Positions 25,861 to 33,619 of a DNA stretch of 64,000 nucleotides are shown piece by piece. The notes below the pieces were generated by a model that ran no database searches, was not told the DNA's origin, and worked only from the letters and a program-made list of their open reading frames with translations. The translations under genes and the position numbers were made by a program. Each line of letters starts with the position of its first letter. The stretch's first letter is position 1. The stretch comes from Pseudolabrys sp035718275 (GTDB taxonomy: Bacteria > Pseudomonadota > Alphaproteobacteria > Rhizobiales > Xanthobacteraceae): NCBI GenBank assembly GCA_035718275.1, contig DASTHI010000006.1:131904-195903 (forward strand), in the 5' to 3' direction.

Positions 25861-26832
25861 TCAGTTGCGGGCGAGATCCGCTGGTCTTGAGGCCTCCGTG
25901 CGCCCTCGGGGCGGTGCTACTGCGCGAAGAGTCTTCGCATTCGTGACGGTTTTCGGTTTCGTATCCGTCACGGTTTTTGGCGCCGCGGTCTTGGGATTGA
26001 CGGGCGGCTCCTTCACGCGTGGATTTGGCGGCGGCAGGGGGATCTGGTCGGGTCCGTTCCAGGCGAGCAGTCCGGCGGCTTCCTGACATGGCGCTGCGCG
26101 GGGAAGCTTGACGGCCGGAATGCCAGTTTGTGACCCGGTCCAGTTTTCCGCCGGCCAACCCGTGATGTTCCTCACGTAATCCTGCGTTTCCTGCGGGAGC
26201 GATCCCTTCTTGGCGAGCCAGTCCGAGATGCGCCGCGGCCCCGCATTGTAGGCCGCAGCGGCGAGACCGAGATTCCCGAATTTCCGATAGAGATCGCGCA
26301 ACAGGCGCGCCGATGCGGGAATCGCCTGCAGCGGATCGAACGGATTGTCGAGGCCACGGTCGTTTGCGGTCTCGGGCATGAATTGAGCGATTCCCAACGC
26401 GCCAGCTGAACTGATGGCGGCCGGTCTGAAACTACTCTCCTGATAGAGAAGCCTGATGAAAAAATGCGTCGGAAGATCGTTGCTGCGAGCTGCATGAGTG
26501 AGCGAGTCGCATATTTCCTCGCTCGAACGATAGACGACGGGTTTGAGGAGCGGGCGCAACGGCGCGAGCGGCAACACGACGGGCTCGTAGTTGGGGTTCA
26601 TATCGGCGCTTGTGCTCTCCGACGGTTGGCCAGGCGGCCCCTCGGATGGCGGCAGAATGAAATCGGGCGCTGTAAGGGCGAGCCAGGCGATGACGAACGC
26701 GCCGGCAATTCCGATTGCAGCATCTCGGAGAAGAGAAAGTCCGCTGCGGTGCACGATCGTGCCAGGCAAAAGGCCGACGATCGCGCCAACCATCAGGACG
26801 ACGAGTACGGTCTCGACTGAGAAATACATCAC
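25861..26832 (-). CDS. Lytic transglycosylase (SLT) with N-terminal GlsB/YeaQ-like membrane domain
   Basis: A 323-residue protein with three parts. Residues 1-55 are a two-segment hydrophobic unit (VGAIVGLLPGTIVHRSG and AGAFVIAWLA) resembling the GlsB/YeaQ/YmgE 'transglycosylase-associated' membrane family. Residues 105-225 are an SLT lytic transglycosylase domain with the catalytic Glu at 132 (YQESSF), then GALGIAQFMP and AAAYNAGP. The rest is Pro/Lys-rich and probably disordered. SLT enzymes cleave peptidoglycan glycan strands, so the enzyme would be inner-membrane-anchored, facing the periplasm. Start is ATG 26832 or the next codon. It is convergent with the Bug gene. Confidence 0.85.
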   Translation of the reverse strand: MMYFSVETVLVVLMVGAIVGLLPGTIVHRSGLSLLRDAAIGIAGAFVIAWLALTAPDFILPPSEGPPGQPSESTSADMNPNYEPVVLPLAPLRPLLKPVVYRSSEEICDSLTHAARSNDLPTHFFIRLLYQESSFRPAAISSAGALGIAQFMPETANDRGLDNPFDPLQAIPASARLLRDLYRKFGNLGLAAAAYNAGPRRISDWLAKKGSLPQETQDYVRNITGWPAENWTGSQTGIPAVKLPRAAPCQEAAGLLAWNGPDQIPLPPPNPRVKEPPVNPKTAAPKTVTDTKPKTVTNAKTLRAVAPPRGRTEASRPADLARN

Positions 26833-26940
26833 GCTACCTGCGGGTCGGCCGGAGACCGTCGCGCGTTAACATGACAAATATGCGGCAGCGGACTGGTGTC
26901 CTCAAGTGGTCGGGCCACCGCGTTGCTGCAGAAGGCGTTT

Positions 26941-27813
26941 TCAGGCTGAAAGTCGAGCCGCGAAGGGGAATTCGTGCTCAAGCGGGTCGGCCTGTCCCTC
27001 ACCGCAATGCTCGGCGATGAGAGCAGCGAGCTGGCCGGGATGGGTATCCGGAAGCATGTGACCGCCGCCTGCGATCGTCCGCAGCTTCGCTCGCGGTAAC
27101 GTGCGCACGAGATGAAGGCAGATCCTCCGTGCCGGCAGCGGCGAAACCTCGCCGGATATGATCAGCGCCGACACCTGAAGCTCCGCCAGATCGCGCGGCC
27201 GCGCGGGATCGTTCAAGGTTGACCAGAAATCGAGCGCCACCTTAGCGATGCGGCTCGCCAGCGCGGCGCGTTGCGATTGCGGCAATGCATCCCATGCTCC
27301 CTCGCCATTCCAGTAGTCGACGAAGCGGCGCATGGCGCCGCGATAATCGCCGCAGTTCAGGCCGCTCCCGATTGTGGTCGCGACGTCCGAGATCTCCCGG
27401 AAGGCGCGATCATCCAGTTCGTCGCCGTCGCGCAGTAGATGGAACGCGGCCGGCTCGATCAGCGTCAAAGTTCTGAGCGCTTCGGGATGGCGAAGCGCGA
27501 GCTGCAGCGCGACGGCGCCGCCGAAGGAATGGCCGACGACATGCGCTGGCTTCCCAACCTTTGCGATCAAGGCATGGATCAGGTGCGTCTCGACCGCCAG
27601 GTTGAAACTGCCATGTCCCGGCCAGTGCGTTGTGCCGCCGTAGCCGCAGAGATCGGGCGCGAGCACCTGGTAACGGGCACAAAGCGCGTCGGCTATGACG
27701 TTCCATTGGCGGCCGGAGCCGCCTGTGCAATGCAGGAGCACGACCGGATCGCTGCGGCCAACAATCGAATATTGCACCGAAACATCGCCGACCTGGATTT
27801 TAGACACGGTCAT
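26941..27813 (-). CDS. Alpha/beta hydrolase
   Basis: A 290-residue soluble hydrolase. The nucleophile elbow is GHSFGG (Ser 96) and the catalytic His is in GGGHMLP near residue 253. An oxyanion-hole HCTGGSG lies at residues 28-34. The fold places it among general esterases, C-C hydrolases or haloalkane-type enzymes, and the substrate is not predictable. The ATG at 27813 is chosen; the frame stays open to 27930, which would overlap metY. It follows metY by 19 bp on the same strand, so it is probably co-transcribed and second in the operon. Confidence 0.85.
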   Translation of the reverse strand: MTVSKIQVGDVSVQYSIVGRSDPVVLLHCTGGSGRQWNVIADALCARYQVLAPDLCGYGGTTHWPGHGSFNLAVETHLIHALIAKVGKPAHVVGHSFGGAVALQLALRHPEALRTLTLIEPAAFHLLRDGDELDDRAFREISDVATTIGSGLNCGDYRGAMRRFVDYWNGEGAWDALPQSQRAALASRIAKVALDFWSTLNDPARPRDLAELQVSALIISGEVSPLPARRICLHLVRTLPRAKLRTIAGGGHMLPDTHPGQLAALIAEHCGEGQADPLEHEFPFAARLSA

Positions 27814-27832
27814 CTCCGGCGCCCGGTCGGGT

Positions 27833-29146
27833 TCAGGCGGCGCGAAGCTTGCGTGAAGATGCCTCGAGTCCATGCCTGATGTCGGCAACGATATCGTCGA
27901 TGTGCTCGATGCCGACCGACAGACGCACATAGCCGTCGGATACGCCGGTGGCTAACTGCTCTTCCACGGTCAGCTGCGAGTGCGTGGTGGTAGCAGGATG
28001 AATGGCAAGGCTACGGGAATCCCCGATATTGGCCACGTGATAGTGCAATTGCAGCGCGTCGATGAAACGGCGGCCAGCCTCCTTGCCGCCGGCAAGTTCG
28101 AACCCGACCAGTCCACCGAACTGGCCTTTCAGGTAGCGGTCGGCGCGCGCGCGGTGCACGCCCTGCTGCTGCGAGGGATGGATGATCCGCGTCACTTCTT
28201 TCCGCGTGCGCAGAAAGTCGACCACCGCCTGTGCGTTCTGACAGTGCTGTTTCATGCGCAGCGCGAGGGTCTCGAGACCCTGGATGATGAGGAACGCATT
28301 GAATGGCGAAAGCGCCGCCCCGATGTCGCGCAGCAGCGTAACGCGCGCCTTGATGGCGTAGGCAATCGGACCGAGCGGCTTGACGGCTTCGGTCCACACC
28401 GCACCGTGATAGCTGGGATCTGGAGTGTTCAGTGCAGGCTGCCGCTCGGGATGAGCCGCCCAATCGAAATTGCCGCCGTCGATGATCAATCCGCCGATCG
28501 AGTTTCCGTGTCCGCCAAGATATTTCGTGGCGGAGTAGACAACGACAGCGGCACCGTGCTCAAGCGGCCGCGTGAGCATCGGTGTCGCCGTGTTGTCGAC
28601 GATAAGAGGAATCCCAAGCGGGCGCCCTATGGCCGCGACTTCCGCGATCGGAAAAACCGTCAGCTTCGGATTGGGAAGGCTCTCAGCATAGTAGGCACGC
28701 GTCTTCTCGTCGCTTGCGCGTCGGAAATTTTCCGGATCGATGGGGTCGACGAAACGAACCTCGATGCCCTGGTCCTTCAGCGTGTGGGCAAACAGGTTCC
28801 AAGTGCCGCCGTATAGATCCGTCGAGCTGACGATGTTGTCTCCCGCGCGGGCGAGGTTTTGGAGCGCGAAGGCGGATGCAGCCTGTCCCGAGGCGAGCGC
28901 TAGTCCGGCAACACCGCCTTCAAGTGCCGCGACGCGCTTTTCGAGAACATCATTGGTGGGGTTCATGATCCGCGTGTAAATGTTGCCGAGCTCCTTGAGC
29001 GCAAACAGGTTGCTGGCGTGCTCGGTGTCACGAAATTGATAGGATGTGGTCTGATAGATTGGCACCGCGACCGCACCGGTCGACGGATCCGCTCGCCAGC
29101 CGGCGTGAAGAGCCAGAGTTTCGAGGTGAAATGACTGTGTGGACAT
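27833..29146 (-). CDS. metY: O-acetylhomoserine aminocarboxypropyltransferase (sulfhydrylase)
   Basis: A PLP enzyme of the Cys/Met metabolism family that makes homocysteine (or methionine) from O-acetylhomoserine and sulfide (or methanethiol). The 437 residues match. The PLP-binding Lys is K208 in VVYSATKYLGGHGNS, and ALASGQAASAFALQNLARA and DLYGGTWNLFAHTL are typical. It is the first gene of a likely operon with an alpha/beta hydrolase. Upstream is a 350 bp gap with a perfect hairpin but no SAM-II riboswitch that I can recognise. Among the sulfur-related genes in this window it is the most securely assigned. Confidence 0.93.
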   Translation of the reverse strand: MSTQSFHLETLALHAGWRADPSTGAVAVPIYQTTSYQFRDTEHASNLFALKELGNIYTRIMNPTNDVLEKRVAALEGGVAGLALASGQAASAFALQNLARAGDNIVSSTDLYGGTWNLFAHTLKDQGIEVRFVDPIDPENFRRASDEKTRAYYAESLPNPKLTVFPIAEVAAIGRPLGIPLIVDNTATPMLTRPLEHGAAVVVYSATKYLGGHGNSIGGLIIDGGNFDWAAHPERQPALNTPDPSYHGAVWTEAVKPLGPIAYAIKARVTLLRDIGAALSPFNAFLIIQGLETLALRMKQHCQNAQAVVDFLRTRKEVTRIIHPSQQQGVHRARADRYLKGQFGGLVGFELAGGKEAGRRFIDALQLHYHVANIGDSRSLAIHPATTTHSQLTVEEQLATGVSDGYVRLSVGIEHIDDIVADIRHGLEASSRKLRAA

Positions 29147-29217
29147 CGATCGGTTTCCTGATCCGGGCCGGCGCATTCGGCGGCTGGTTGAATTTTGCAG
29201 GTCTATATCTGCTGCGC

Positions 29218-29240
29218 GGCCGGCAGTCCTTGAGCCGGCC
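29218..29240 (-). repeat. Perfect hairpin in metY upstream region
   Basis: GGCCGGC (29218-29224) and GCCGGCC (29234-29240) pair perfectly around a 9-nt loop. It lies about 70 nt upstream of the metY start. It could be a leader stem, an operator or a transcription signal; it does not match the SAM-II consensus I know. Confidence 0.5.
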
Positions 29241-29388
29241 TTGATTTTCCCTTGAGGACCGCTGGATTTCTCGGGGGCGAGGACAAATGGCGCGAAAATG
29301 TGGCCTTTAAGAAGGTGTGCTCAGCACCGCCCCAATGAAGACGACGCTTCGGCGTGAGTTTTGGCGTGCGGTACTGGCGTTAAAATGT

Positions 29389-29439
29389 GCTTACCGAAAC
29401 GGCTTGATTGCCGGTGTGGGTGTGCCCCTTCCGGTAAGC
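29389..29439 (+). repeat. Inverted repeat in the leader of the small membrane protein gene
   Basis: GCTTACCG (29389-29396) and CGGTAAGC (29432-29439) form a perfect 8-bp stem enclosing a 35-nt region that can fold further (GGC...GCC and GGG...CCC contacts). It lies about 60 bp upstream of the ATG at 29498. Confidence 0.45.
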
Positions 29440-29497
29440 CCTCATCGTCTAATGAATTTCAGCGGACAATTTGGATCATTCGGTATGGAGCGTCTTC

Positions 29498-29902
29498 ATG
29501 CAGCAGAACCAGCTTCTCCCCAGCATCGACAGTAGCAAGCGTTACGGAAAACCGGCGCGCGAATACCTCGCGCTCGCGATCTGGTCGATCGTCCTCGTCG
29601 GCCTGCTCATTCTCGCCGGTAACGGCCAGTCCAAACTGATGACTGGCGGACTCATTCTCCTGATGACCGGCGCCTATTCAACCTTCTTCCTCGGCAGGAC
29701 CTTGAAGTGGCGGCTCAGCCACAGCGCTCCGTACCTCTTCGCGATTGTCGGTGCCGTGCTTTTGGGGCTGGCTCCCGATTTCCGGCATGCCGTCCAGGCC
29801 ACTGTGCTTTTCGTGGCCGTGACCGCTCTCATGCACGGTTCGGTCGTTCACGAAATCCGCAAAGCGTTCCAGCAGGAGGAGTTGCTCGGAGCAAGCGCCT
29901 GA
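29498..29902 (+). CDS. Hypothetical membrane protein, four helices
   Basis: A 134-residue protein. After a hydrophilic N-terminus (MQQNQLLPSIDSSKRYGKPA) come four predicted membrane segments (around residues 24-44, 50-69, 77-94 and 100-118) and a short cytoplasmic tail. No motif was recognised. The ATG has a GGAG site about nine bases upstream. It is divergent from metY and convergent with the DUF6064 gene. Its leader holds a perfect inverted repeat, so expression may depend on RNA structure. Confidence 0.68.
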   Translation: MQQNQLLPSIDSSKRYGKPAREYLALAIWSIVLVGLLILAGNGQSKLMTGGLILLMTGAYSTFFLGRTLKWRLSHSAPYLFAIVGAVLLGLAPDFRHAVQATVLFVAVTALMHGSVVHEIRKAFQQEELLGASA

Positions 29903-29939
29903 CACGGCTGTCGCGGCGCAGAGGCCCCACAGTGGGGGC

Positions 29940-30626
29940 TCAGCGCGCGGGCCTCACCGAAGTGTGCGACGGTGCGATAGCCGCAATGAGCAGTGCGGTC
30001 AACGCACCGGCCGGCGCGACGAAGAAGCCGGCCGCCTGCATGGTCCAGAGCGTCAAACCGGTGGCGAGACACCAGACGGCGGGCACGATCATTAAGGCCC
30101 AGCGGCCGCCGTCCCGGGACATAGCGAGCAATGCCAGCGTTGCGAGTGCGGTGGGATCGGGCGCCAACCCGAATATCTCGGCCGCCCAGGTGCTTCGGCC
30201 CGACAACGGTGCGACAAACGGATAGCCGATCAGGCTAAAGCAGAACAGCGCAACGGCAAGCATGTCGGCAGCTCGACGCTGCGGGGCGAGCTTTATCCGA
30301 CCCGCAAGCGCGCCGATCGACAGCAGTGCAACGCCCTGCAATGCAAACAGCGGCGCGACGTACACCGAGGCCCAGTTGATGTCGGCATAGCGATTCCAGA
30401 AGAACTCCCAGGCGATCCAGATCCAGACGAGGCCAAGGAGCGCCGCAATCAAGCGATCACCGCCGCGAATCCGATTGAGCAGCAGCCACAGAATGGCAAG
30501 ACCGCAAGCCAGCGAAACAATCGCGAGCGGCCACAATGAGCGATTGTAGAGCTCAAACATGCGATAGTAGACGCGCGGCGAGAACAGCAAAAAATCCGAA
30601 GGCGTGTAGGTCCACCACTCGGACAT
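29940..30626 (-). CDS. DUF6064 family membrane protein
   Basis: A 228-residue integral membrane protein, about six or seven segments, with the DUF6064-like start MSEWWTYTPSDFLLFSPRVY and LYNRSLWP. The function of DUF6064 is unknown. It is tightly coupled to the upstream reductase: the reductase stop and this ATG are contiguous (TGAATG), so translation of this gene very probably depends on the reductase. It is the second gene in that two-gene operon. Confidence 0.75.
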   Translation of the reverse strand: MSEWWTYTPSDFLLFSPRVYYRMFELYNRSLWPLAIVSLACGLAILWLLLNRIRGGDRLIAALLGLVWIWIAWEFFWNRYADINWASVYVAPLFALQGVALLSIGALAGRIKLAPQRRAADMLAVALFCFSLIGYPFVAPLSGRSTWAAEIFGLAPDPTALATLALLAMSRDGGRWALMIVPAVWCLATGLTLWTMQAAGFFVAPAGALTALLIAAIAPSHTSVRPAR

Positions 30627-31541
30627 TCAGAGCTGCCTGACATACTCCGCCATGCGGCGACGCAGAGGCTCATCCGGCAACACGCCCGATGCCGCCGCGA
30701 GATTCTCGCGCACATGATCGACTCGGGTCGTAGCTGGGATGGCGCAGGTGACCGCCGGATGTGAAATGATAAACTTGAGCAGGAACTGCGCCCAGCTCGA
30801 TGCGCCGGTCTCCGCGATCCACTTCGGCAACGGGCGGCGCTGCACGGCGTCGATCAATTCGCCCTGACGGAAAGGACGGTTCACAATGACGCCTATGCCC
30901 CGCTCCATCCCCAGCGGCAGAATGCGCGCTTCAACCTCGCGGTCGAGGACATTGTACGTCACCTGCACGAAATCGATCGGCTGACTGGCCATAATGCGCA
31001 AGACATCGCGATGTCGACGTCCCTCCGAAGTCGTGATGCCGACGTAGCGCAGCTTGCCATCCGCCTTCATCTTGAACAGCGTCGGGAGGTGCCGCTCCCA
31101 AGACAGCAGATTATGGACCTGGACGAGATCGAAACGCGACACGCCCCAATAGCGACGCGAGCGCTCGATCTGTTCCGGACCGCTTGCAGGATTCGAGATC
31201 CACACCTTGTCGGCTGAAAACAAGGTTCGTGGATAGCGGAGCTTCTTGAGGCCATAGCCGATCGTCGGCTGCGAGGAGCCGTACATCGGGGAGGAATCGA
31301 TCATGCGTCCTCCGGACTCGAAGAAAGCCGCCATCACGGCTGCGCAATCGTCCTGAAGCTCGCGGTCATTGCCGACATTGAAGGTGATCCAACTGCCGAG
31401 GCCGACGAGCGGCAGTCGCTCGCCTATCGCCGGAATTGCTCGCGTCAGCGGCGAGGCATCCTGGCCCCACGCCTTTGGCAAAGCCGCTCCCCCGAGCGTT
31501 GCCGCCACGATCCCCTGCAGAATCTGCCGCCGTGTTTGCAT
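30627..31541 (-). CDS. Aldo/keto reductase, Tat-exported
   Basis: A 304-residue reductase. The N-terminus MQTRRQILQG...ALPKAWGQ is a twin-arginine signal (RRQILQG), so the protein should be exported folded, which is unusual for the family. The catalytic residues of aldo/keto reductases are visible: Asp and Tyr in MIDSSPMYGSS, Lys in FSADKVW and His in DLVQVHNL. Cofactor would have to be bound before export. ATG 31541 is chosen; 31565 is an in-frame alternative. It is the first gene of an operon with DUF6064 (TGAATG junction). Substrate unknown. Confidence 0.82.
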   Translation of the reverse strand: MQTRRQILQGIVAATLGGAALPKAWGQDASPLTRAIPAIGERLPLVGLGSWITFNVGNDRELQDDCAAVMAAFFESGGRMIDSSPMYGSSQPTIGYGLKKLRYPRTLFSADKVWISNPASGPEQIERSRRYWGVSRFDLVQVHNLLSWERHLPTLFKMKADGKLRYVGITTSEGRRHRDVLRIMASQPIDFVQVTYNVLDREVEARILPLGMERGIGVIVNRPFRQGELIDAVQRRPLPKWIAETGASSWAQFLLKFIISHPAVTCAIPATTRVDHVRENLAAASGVLPDEPLRRRMAEYVRQL

Positions 31542-31736
31542 GTGCGCTCCGCTCGCCTGCCGCACCTCGTCGTCGTCAGGGCGGCGTAAATGCGCCCGCA
31601 GTCACGACTGCTGTATGTGGGGCCTCCAGCGCGTCGCGCGAAGCCCGTCCGCTTGTGGCAGTGACAGCTTACCGCCCGGTTCCATCTGAGGATAAGCGTG
31701 CCTTGAGCCGCGGCACCGCGTAATCGATAAAAGGCG

Positions 31737-31940
31737 GTGCGCTTTGCCGTCAAGGTCGTGCGCGAGCGAGGCCGAGTTGAGGAAAACGACATCAGGGCCC
31801 TCAGGGGCGCCGGCTACGACGATGCACAGATCATCGAGATCGTGCTGCACGTCGCGCTTAATACCTGGACGAACTACGTCAACGAAGTTGCAAAGACCGA
31901 AATCGATTTTCCCGTCGCCGAAGGCCTGAAAGCGGCGTGA
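31737..31940 (+). pseudogene. AhpD-like/carboxymuconolactone decarboxylase family remnant
   Basis: The 67-codon ORF, starting at a GTG, reproduces the C-terminal third of AhpD-type peroxidase-related proteins (RFAVKVVRERG, then IIEIVLHVALNTWTNYVNEV and KTEIDFPV). The N-terminal two thirds, including the catalytic Cys pair, are missing: a stop codon lies just upstream at 31728-31730. In another frame upstream, ALSRGTA at about 31700-31720 looks like the piece that normally precedes RFAVKVV in this family, consistent with a frameshift. It is probably a decayed gene. It would not be functional as an antioxidant enzyme. Confidence 0.6.
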
Positions 31941-32047
31941 TCGCATTGGCGGAGAACTGCCGCATCCTAGAGGGTGCGAGAAATGCATCGATACCGAACG
32001 AGATCGTCTCACTGCCGCGAAAGTCGCACGCCTGTGACGGCGTGCGA

Positions 32048-33538
32048 CTATCGCGGATGCAGCCACTTTGGCAGAAACGAATAGGCGTTCACATCCGCGC
32101 CGGCCTTGACGGTAATGCCGTTATCACGGAGCAGTTGATGCAAACGTCCATCATTGAAAGCGTCAAAAGTTTCGGCGCATCCGCCGATGTGCCGGTCGCC
32201 GACGAATATCTGCGGAATTGTCGGCGAGTTGGTGCGCTCCTTGAGCACAGTCCGGACTTTGCCGCCCCAGTTGTCCTTCTGGTATTCGGCCGAGTCGAGA
32301 TCGATCGAGCGATAGGGAATATCGAAGGCCTTGAACAGCCTGCGGACCGACCAGCAGAACTCGCACCATTCAAGAGCGAACATCACGACCGGTTGTGCGG
32401 CATCGGACGTCACTTCGTTCACAAAAGCCGCGGCTTTCGGATCGGGGCGTGCCGGCGCTGCGGCAGGCGCGTTGGCGGGAGCAGGCGACGCCTTGTCGAA
32501 GCGATAGCGTGGCGTCGAGCGGGATATGTCGATCTCTTCCACCGTCATTTCGGCGGGTATGTCCTCAAACAGTGGTGTGCTCAGATAGCGTTCGCCGGTA
32601 TCCGGCAGCATGCACAGCACCTTGGTGCCTTTGCCAGCGCGCTCGCAGACTTGCAGCGCTCCGGCGAATGTCGCGCCTCCGGTTATGCCGGTGAAGATTC
32701 CTTCCTTCTGCGCCAGCTCGCGTGAGAAGCGCAGCGCGTCGCCGCCCTTGATCGGAAGCACCTCATCGATGAGCCGGTCATTAACGGCATCCTCTGCAAG
32801 TTTGGGGATGAAATCCGGCGTCCAGCCCTGCATCACGTGCGGCCGAAATGAGGGATGGCTTTCGGATGGCGCCCCGTCCGCGCGGCGCGCCTGCCGAATG
32901 CCGCTGGCCAGCAGCGGTGAATTGTCCGGCTCGCAAGCAACAATCCTTGTTTGCGGGCGCTCCTTTTTCAGCACGCGGGCTACGCCTTTGAGCGTGCCGC
33001 CGGTGCCGAGCCCGGTCACCCAGTAGTCAAGCCGGTCGCCCGCAAAAGCCTCGAGAATCTCGACAGCTGTCGTTTTCGAGTGAAAATCCGGATTGGCCTC
33101 ATTCTCGAATTGGCGGCAGAGAAACCAGCCGTGCCTGTCCGCCAGTTCCTTCGCCTTGGCCAGCATTCCGGTGCCCTTTTCCGATGCCGGCGTCAGCACG
33201 ACTTTGGCGCCGAGGAAACGCATCAGCTTGCGGCGTTCAACGCTGAAATTCTCCGCCATTGTGACGACGAGCGGATAGCCCTTCCGCGCGCAGACCATGG
33301 CGAGGCCAATGCCGGTATTTCCGCTGGTCGCTTCGATGACGGTCTGGCCGGGCTTCAATTCGCCGCTGCGCTCCGCGGCTTCGATGATGCCAAGCGCGAG
33401 CCGGTCTTTTACCGAACCGAGCGGATTGAATGACTCCAGCTTCACGAAAAGCTCGACGCCGGAGGGCGCCAGCTTCGCGACCCTGACGACAGGCGTATGA
33501 CCCACAGTTTCCAGGATACTTTCGAACCGTCGCGCCAT
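32048..33538 (-). CDS. Cysteine synthase fused to C-terminal glutaredoxin
   Basis: A 496-residue two-domain protein. Residues 1-330 are a PLP-dependent cysteine synthase (CysK type): the PLP Lys is K44 in NPLGSVKDRLALG, with the substrate loop TSGNTGIG at 71-78 and GTGGTLKG at 178-185. A Pro/Ala-rich linker (350-370) leads to a glutaredoxin domain with CEFC at 392-395, TIPQIFVGD at 440-448 and IGGC. The first domain would make cysteine from O-acetylserine and sulfide; the second suggests thiol or persulfide handling, for example glutathione-linked reduction. Such fusions occur in some rhizobia. ATG 33538 follows GAGG. The aminotransferase gene on the same strand lies 81 bp upstream of it. Confidence 0.88.
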   Translation of the reverse strand: MARRFESILETVGHTPVVRVAKLAPSGVELFVKLESFNPLGSVKDRLALGIIEAAERSGELKPGQTVIEATSGNTGIGLAMVCARKGYPLVVTMAENFSVERRKLMRFLGAKVVLTPASEKGTGMLAKAKELADRHGWFLCRQFENEANPDFHSKTTAVEILEAFAGDRLDYWVTGLGTGGTLKGVARVLKKERPQTRIVACEPDNSPLLASGIRQARRADGAPSESHPSFRPHVMQGWTPDFIPKLAEDAVNDRLIDEVLPIKGGDALRFSRELAQKEGIFTGITGGATFAGALQVCERAGKGTKVLCMLPDTGERYLSTPLFEDIPAEMTVEEIDISRSTPRYRFDKASPAPANAPAAAPARPDPKAAAFVNEVTSDAAQPVVMFALEWCEFCWSVRRLFKAFDIPYRSIDLDSAEYQKDNWGGKVRTVLKERTNSPTIPQIFVGDRHIGGCAETFDAFNDGRLHQLLRDNGITVKAGADVNAYSFLPKWLHPR

Positions 33539-33619
33539 TGTGACCTCGCAATCGTCGTTCTCGGTGAGCAGTGCTTTCAGAGGATGCCTGGCCCGCGAGC
33601 CTCGGCAACGAAACTCCAC

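Larger units (their letters stand above)
29147..29497. other. Divergent regulatory region, metY and membrane protein gene
   Basis: About 350 bp between two divergent genes, expected to hold two promoters and their leaders. It carries two separate inverted repeats, described as their own features at 29218-29240 and 29389-29439. I found no protein-like ORF and no recognisable known riboswitch. Confidence 0.5.

Noticed and set aside
29147..29300. SAM-II riboswitch upstream of metY
   Set aside because: Looked for because such switches precede methionine genes in alphaproteobacteria, but the consensus core was not found.
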